Both the position numbers and the translations under genes were made by a program. DNA of 14,894 nucleotides from an uncultured Actinomycetes bacterium. GTDB lineage: Bacteria > Actinomycetota > Actinomycetes > Nanopelagicales > Nanopelagicaceae. The stretch covers positions 1 through 14,894 of the forward strand of contig CAILBF010000216.1 in the NCBI GenBank assembly GCA_903832395.1. Direction: 5' to 3'. The notes beneath the pieces are model-generated. The model had not been told where the DNA came from. It saw only the letters and a list, made by a program, of their open reading frames with translations, and made no database searches. This document shows positions 13,251 to 14,894 of the stretch, piece after piece; position 1 is the first letter of the stretch; every line of letters begins with the position of its first letter.

Positions 13251-14129
13251 ATGACAACTATCCCAAATCTTTTAGGCGTACACGCTCTTGTGTGGGTTGG
13301 CGGTTGGAACAACGACCAGGCAACTGAAGCAATCAGGAATTCGAAAGAGGCCGGATACGGACTCATCGAGATTCCAGCGCTTGATCCTAAGTCGATCGAT
13401 GTTGAACACACATCTAAAACCCTTAAAGAGTTCGATATGAAAGCCGCCTGCTCTCTTGGCCTGACATTCGATGCTGATATCAATAACGACGATTCGGAAA
13501 TTGCTCGACGTGGCGAAGCGCGTCTCATGGATGCACTTACGGTTGTCGAAAAACTTGGAGGCGATTACTTAGGTGGAGTCGTATTCAGCGCATTAGGAAA
13601 GTATTCGAAACCAGCCACGCCTAAAGCTATTGAAAACGCGACTAACGCTCTTCGAAGGCTCGCTCAAGCTGCATCAGAGCGCGGCATAACAGTTGGTTTA
13701 GAACCAGTTAATCGTTACGAATCAAACTTAATTAATACTGGGCAACAAGCACTCGATATGATCAACAATATAGGCGAAAAAAACGTAGTTGTTCACCTAG
13801 ACGTTTATCACATGAATATTGAAGAGCAGGATTTAATCTCTCCAGTTCTAGCTGCTGGCTCACAATTGGGTTACGTTCATATCGGGGCAAGCCATAGAGG
13901 CCCACTCGGAACCGGCAACGTTGACTTTGATTCATTCTTTGGAGCCCTTGCGACCATTGGCTATAAGGGCACAATAACTTTTGAGTCATTCTCCTCCGCC
14001 GTAGTTTCACCAGATCTTTCAAGCACTCTGGGAATTTGGCGCAATCTTTGGACTGACAACAAGGCAATGGCGAAGTCAGCGAGGGAATACATGGAAGCCA
14101 AGATCGTAAAAGCTCACTCAGCAAAGTAG
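13251..14129 (+). CDS. Ketose 3-epimerase (D-tagatose/D-allulose 3-epimerase family)
   Basis: Predicted metal-dependent TIM-barrel enzyme that inverts C3 of a ketose, for example D-fructose and D-allulose, or D-tagatose and D-sorbose. The 292 residues match the family length. Metal and catalytic residues align nearly one-to-one, from memory, with Pseudomonas cichorii D-tagatose 3-epimerase: E151 and E157 in GLEPVNRYES, D184 and H187 in HLDVYHMNIEE, H210 in YVHIGASHR, R216, and E245 in ITFESF. This distinguishes it from general xylose-isomerase-like TIM-barrel proteins. It lies between the ATPase and kinase genes, so its substrate is probably the imported sugar. Inosose isomerase or hydroxypyruvate isomerase of the same fold is a less likely alternative, given the LDVYHMNIEE segment. 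Confidence 0.88.
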   Translation: MTTIPNLLGVHALVWVGGWNNDQATEAIRNSKEAGYGLIEIPALDPKSIDVEHTSKTLKEFDMKAACSLGLTFDADINNDDSEIARRGEARLMDALTVVEKLGGDYLGGVVFSALGKYSKPATPKAIENATNALRRLAQAASERGITVGLEPVNRYESNLINTGQQALDMINNIGEKNVVVHLDVYHMNIEEQDLISPVLAAGSQLGYVHIGASHRGPLGTGNVDFDSFFGALATIGYKGTITFESFSSAVVSPDLSSTLGIWRNLWTDNKAMAKSAREYMEAKIVKAHSAK

Positions 14130-14145
14130 GCAACCGGGTATTTCT

Positions 14146-14781
14146 ATGGCGATTGAACTTTCCTCACTTGAGGCGGCCCTTGAGAGAGTGGTTCATTTAA
14201 CGAAAAATTCGGACGGGCGAGTATTAATCGGGCTCATTGGTAAACCAGGTGCTGGAAAATCCACGCTATCTAGTTATCTCATTAAGAATCTTCCGAAAGA
14301 AACTACAGCCTTAGTTCCGATGGATGGCTATCACTTAAGTAATGCCCAACTAAAAATCCTTGGACGCACTGATCGAAAAGGCGCGCCCGATACTTTCGAC
14401 GCTAAGGGCTACGTCGAGTTATTAAAACGCATTAAAGCCAACACCAAAGATGAAATCTATTTTCCAATATTTCATCGCGACATTGAAGAGTCAATCGCTG
14501 CAGATGGTGTGGTGCACCCACACACAACCCTGGTTCTTACTGAAGGAAACTACCTACTTGTAGAAAGCGACGGTTGGGCGGGAGTCGCAGATTCCCTTAC
14601 TGAAAGTTGGTTTATCGATGTAGATAATGACAAACGAATGGCGCGACTTGTAGCTAGACATGTTAAATATGGGAGGAGTCCTGAGGCGGCCCATGCTTGG
14701 GCTAATGGCACTGATCAGCGCAATGCCGAGCTTATTGAGACCACGCGAATGAAGGCTGACGTCATAGTTCACTTGGATTAA
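14146..14781 (+). CDS. P-loop small-molecule kinase, FrcK-like (uridine kinase/PanK fold)
   Basis: Predicted cytoplasmic kinase that phosphorylates the imported or epimerised sugar. The 211 residues contain Walker A GKPGAGKS (32-39), MDGYHL (59-64) containing the acidic residue that corresponds to the DGFH-type motif of PanK and uridine kinases, RKGAPDTFD (77-85), FPIFHRDIEE, a Walker-B-like LVLTEGNYLL, and a C-terminal KADVIVHLD. Proteins of this type are annotated as nucleoside/nucleotide kinase family, but one member, FrcK, is encoded with the rhizobial fructose transporter, and the gene order here matches that. It starts 16 bases after the epimerase stop with only a weak GGG ribosome-binding site. 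It is the last gene of the operon, ending 23 bases before a tRNA gene. The sugar-kinase role is inferred from context. Confidence 0.85.
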   Translation: MAIELSSLEAALERVVHLTKNSDGRVLIGLIGKPGAGKSTLSSYLIKNLPKETTALVPMDGYHLSNAQLKILGRTDRKGAPDTFDAKGYVELLKRIKANTKDEIYFPIFHRDIEESIAADGVVHPHTTLVLTEGNYLLVESDGWAGVADSLTESWFIDVDNDKRMARLVARHVKYGRSPEAAHAWANGTDQRNAELIETTRMKADVIVHLD

Positions 14782-14785
14782 CGTG

Positions 14786-14791
14786 TAAACT
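14786..14791 (+). promoter_or_regulatory. Possible -10 element for tRNA-Ser(GCU)
   Basis: TAAACT fits the TANNNT pattern of actinobacterial -10 elements and lies 13 bases before the tRNA 5' end. No good -35 box is seen, and the tRNA could instead be read through from the sugar operon, because the 23-base gap holds no terminator hairpin. Confidence 0.25.
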
Positions 14792-14804
14792 ACGGCCACC
14801 ACTT

Positions 14805-14894
14805 GGAGACGTCGCATAGCCCGGTCGAGTGCGCCTCACTGCTAACGAGGTAAGGGGTTAAACCCTTCAGGAGTTCAAATCTCCTCGTCTCCGC
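14805..14894 (+). tRNA. tRNA-Ser(GCU), cut at the window edge within the CCA
   Basis: Class II tRNA reading AGC and AGU serine codons. The acceptor stem GGAGACG (14805-14811) pairs with CGTCTCC (14886-14892), with discriminator G14893; base 14894 is the first C of an encoded CCA. The anticodon loop CTGCTAA (14839-14845) carries GCT at 14841-14843. A long variable arm (GGGGTT/AACCC region, about 14851-14868) and a T arm AGGAG/CTCCT with loop TTCAAAT follow. The anticodon stem (14834-14838 with 14846-14850) has four pairs plus an A-C mismatch next to the loop. Confidence 0.96.

Noticed and set aside
1526..14894. The two tRNA-Ser genes as direct repeats marking an excisable element
   Set aside because: They share only normal class II tRNA sequence with different acceptor and anticodon stems; no exact long repeat and no integrase between them.

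Overview
The window looks like chromosomal DNA from a low-GC, streamlined member of the Actinobacteria, most like the freshwater acI/Nanopelagicales group. This is inferred from an actinobacterial-type SerRS, a mycobacterial Sdh1-like succinate dehydrogenase with one large membrane anchor, AT-leaning codons, tight packing (overlapping starts and stops, no gap above about 135 bases) and GTG/TTG starts. No phage, IS, CRISPR or toxin genes were seen.

Left part (1-1611): the 3' two-thirds of serS, overlapped by a HAD-family phosphatase gene, then tRNA-Ser(UGA).

Middle left (1739-6239): a plus-strand run sdhC-sdhA-sdhB, a small YvlD-type four-helix membrane protein, and two tandem crcB (Fluc fluoride channel) genes. 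The first crcB appears to start at a CTG overlapping the previous stop codon. The two channel subunits differ from the usual TTFSTF motif at complementary positions, which suggests an obligate heterodimer. A minus-strand Xaa-Pro aminopeptidase gene (pepP type) converges on the second crcB with a 12-base overlap.

Right part (7770-14781): a carbohydrate locus. An RbsD/FucU-like sugar mutarotase and an inositol-dehydrogenase-like Gfo/Idh/MocA oxidoreductase form one plus-strand unit that converges on a minus-strand ROK-family repressor gene. Divergent from the repressor is a second plus-strand unit: secreted sugar-binding protein, permease, single-domain ATPase, a ketose 3-epimerase of the D-tagatose/D-allulose 3-epimerase family with all catalytic residues, and a P-loop sugar kinase resembling FrcK. 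The repressor/binding-protein gap holds two clear inverted repeats placed where operators would be. The arrangement resembles rhizobial FrcBCAK fructose uptake with an added epimerase, mutarotase and dehydrogenase. My working reading is import of a ketohexose (fructose or a rare C3 epimer such as allulose or tagatose), interconversion at C3, then phosphorylation. The substrate is not proven by sequence.

The window ends within the encoded CCA tail of tRNA-Ser(GCU), 23 bases after the kinase gene, so the sugar locus abuts a tRNA gene.
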